Assembly (NCBI RefSeq): GCF_014489575.1
Contig: NZ_CP060789.1
Span: 3,534,001-3,598,000 of the forward strand
Length of the DNA stretch: 64,000 bases
Source: Tessaracoccus defluvii
Lineage (GTDB): Bacteria; Actinomycetota; Actinomycetes; Propionibacteriales; Propionibacteriaceae
Direction of reading: 5' to 3'
Positions 63,365 to 64,000 of this stretch are shown here, one piece after another. Each line of letters begins with the position of its first letter. The first letter of the stretch is position 1. The position numbers and the translations under genes were made by a program. The notes beneath the pieces were generated by a model, which saw only the letters and a list, made by a program, of their open reading frames with translations, ran no database searches and had not been told where the DNA came from.

Positions 63365-64000
63365 CACCCCCCGCAGGCGCCGCTGGCGCCGGGCCCTCAT
63401 CGGGCTCGGCGCCGTGTGCGTCGCGGGGGCTGCCGCCGTGGCCAGCAGCATGGCGCACGTGAGCGCCTCGTCGGCCGGGCATGAGTACAGCCCCGACGAT
63501 GTGCCGGCGCGCGATGTCGCGCTGGTGCTGGGCGCCAAGGCGCATCCCGACCGTCCGTCCGTGTCGCTGGCGTCCCGGCTCGACCTCGCCGTCGAACTCT
63601 GGGAGGCGGGCAGCGTCCGCGCGGTGCTGGTCTCAGGAGACGGCCTGCCCCGGTCGAACAACGAGCCGCGGGTGATGAGGGACTATCTCGTCGCCAGGGG
63701 AGTGCCGGCCGAGCGGATCGTGGAGGATGTCGCCGGGTTCGACACCTACGACTCCTGCGTGCGCGCCCGCGACGTGTACGGCGCCACCGGCCTCACCATC
63801 GTCACGCAGGACTATCACGTGCCTCGTGCCCTGACGATCTGTCGCAGCGTCGGACTCGACGCGGTCGGCGTCGGCGATACCTCGTTCCGGGAGCGTCACC
63901 CCTCGGTGTGGGCGAGAGGCGCGGGGCGTGAGTGGCTCGCGAACCTCAAGATGGAGTGGGATCTGCTGAGCCAGCGTGAGCCGCAGCAGGACCCGGCGAG
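63357..64000 (+). CDS. SanA/YdcF-like DUF218 protein, cut by the window end
   Basis: The start is the GTG at 63357, overlapping the pgi stop; the frame is open to the last base of the window. An N-terminal span ([20 protein letters not shown]) precedes the DUF218 fold: [47 protein letters not shown] and [20 protein letters not shown], a classic SanA pattern. SanA-like proteins affect envelope barrier function. At least 214 residues are present. Confidence 0.85.
   Translation, partial: MTDTPRRRRWRRALIGLGAVCVAGAAAVASSMAHVSASSAGHEYSPDDVPARDVALVLGAKAHPDRPSVSLASRLDLAVELWEAGSVRAVLVSGDGLPRSNNEPRVMRDYLVARGVPAERIVEDVAGFDTYDSCVRARDVYGATGLTIVTQDYHVPRALTICRSVGLDAVGVGDTSFRERHPSVWARGAGREWLANLKMEWDLLSQREPQQDPA

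Overview
The window is high-GC, gene-dense actinobacterial DNA and most resembles the Propionibacteriaceae (Tessaracoccus/Propionibacterium relatives). The evidence is a mutA-mutB methylmalonyl-CoA mutase pair, a mycothiol-type glycosyltransferase/deacetylase, many LacI/Gfo-Idh-MocA sugar-catabolism genes, and GTG starts with GGAGG-type ribosome binding sites. The genus assignment is inference from gene content only.

Layout. 1-5400: a repeat and insertion-sequence island. Two 207-bp tandem units are followed by a full-length IS630-type element, an internally deleted derivative sharing its TA, two small host genes (one ending inside an IS end, one frameshifted), and a composite of IS630 and IS1634-type fragments containing an in-frame chimeric transposase ORF. 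5427-25215: a locus for rhamnogalacturonan/pectin-type polysaccharide. It holds a secreted PL11-type rhamnogalacturonan lyase with two chitin-binding-type modules, a rhamnogalacturonan acetylesterase-like SGNH hydrolase, a PmoA-like protein, three Gfo/Idh/MocA dehydrogenases, a sugar isomerase/epimerase, an SDR, a flavoprotein, an ABC importer without ATPase, and a YesL-like membrane protein. LacI-type boxes resembling GGAAAGCGCTTTCC lie in front of the main transcription units. 25216-25921: tandem-repeat arrays. 25922-30805: a six-gene minus-strand operon, every junction overlapping, headed by a quinol-type nitric oxide reductase and including a slipin. 30977-35031: mutB and mutA with a terminator and a FadR/GntR-like operator. 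35164-41366: folate (folP), xylulokinase, a phosphatase, a glycosyltransferase-deacetylase fusion (MshA+MshB-like), gluconokinase and tRNA-Leu(CAG). 41442-59340: a second glycan locus with GH125, GH2, a formylglycine-type sulfatase, an ABC importer, LacI, a GH99-like (WbsX) protein, a CE7 esterase, a ROK kinase, NanE and a KDPG-aldolase-like protein; a paired TTGCAGCGCTGCAA operator sits between the divergent GH2 and sulfatase genes. 59345-64000: surface and secreted proteins, pgi and a SanA/YdcF-like protein running off the end.

Two window-wide observations matter for any reader. First, at least 13 otherwise normal genes or positions are broken by exactly one missing base in a G/C run. Adding one base (two for the ROK gene) restores a family-length protein every time, so these look more like homopolymer sequencing errors than gene decay, and I annotate the genes across the shifts. 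Second, a dispersed repeat built around AGATTYGTGCAC half-sites and a GTGCATAT-containing core occurs at four places (1-414, 5283-5330, 18044-18148, 25266-25815). It is the least explained structure in the window.
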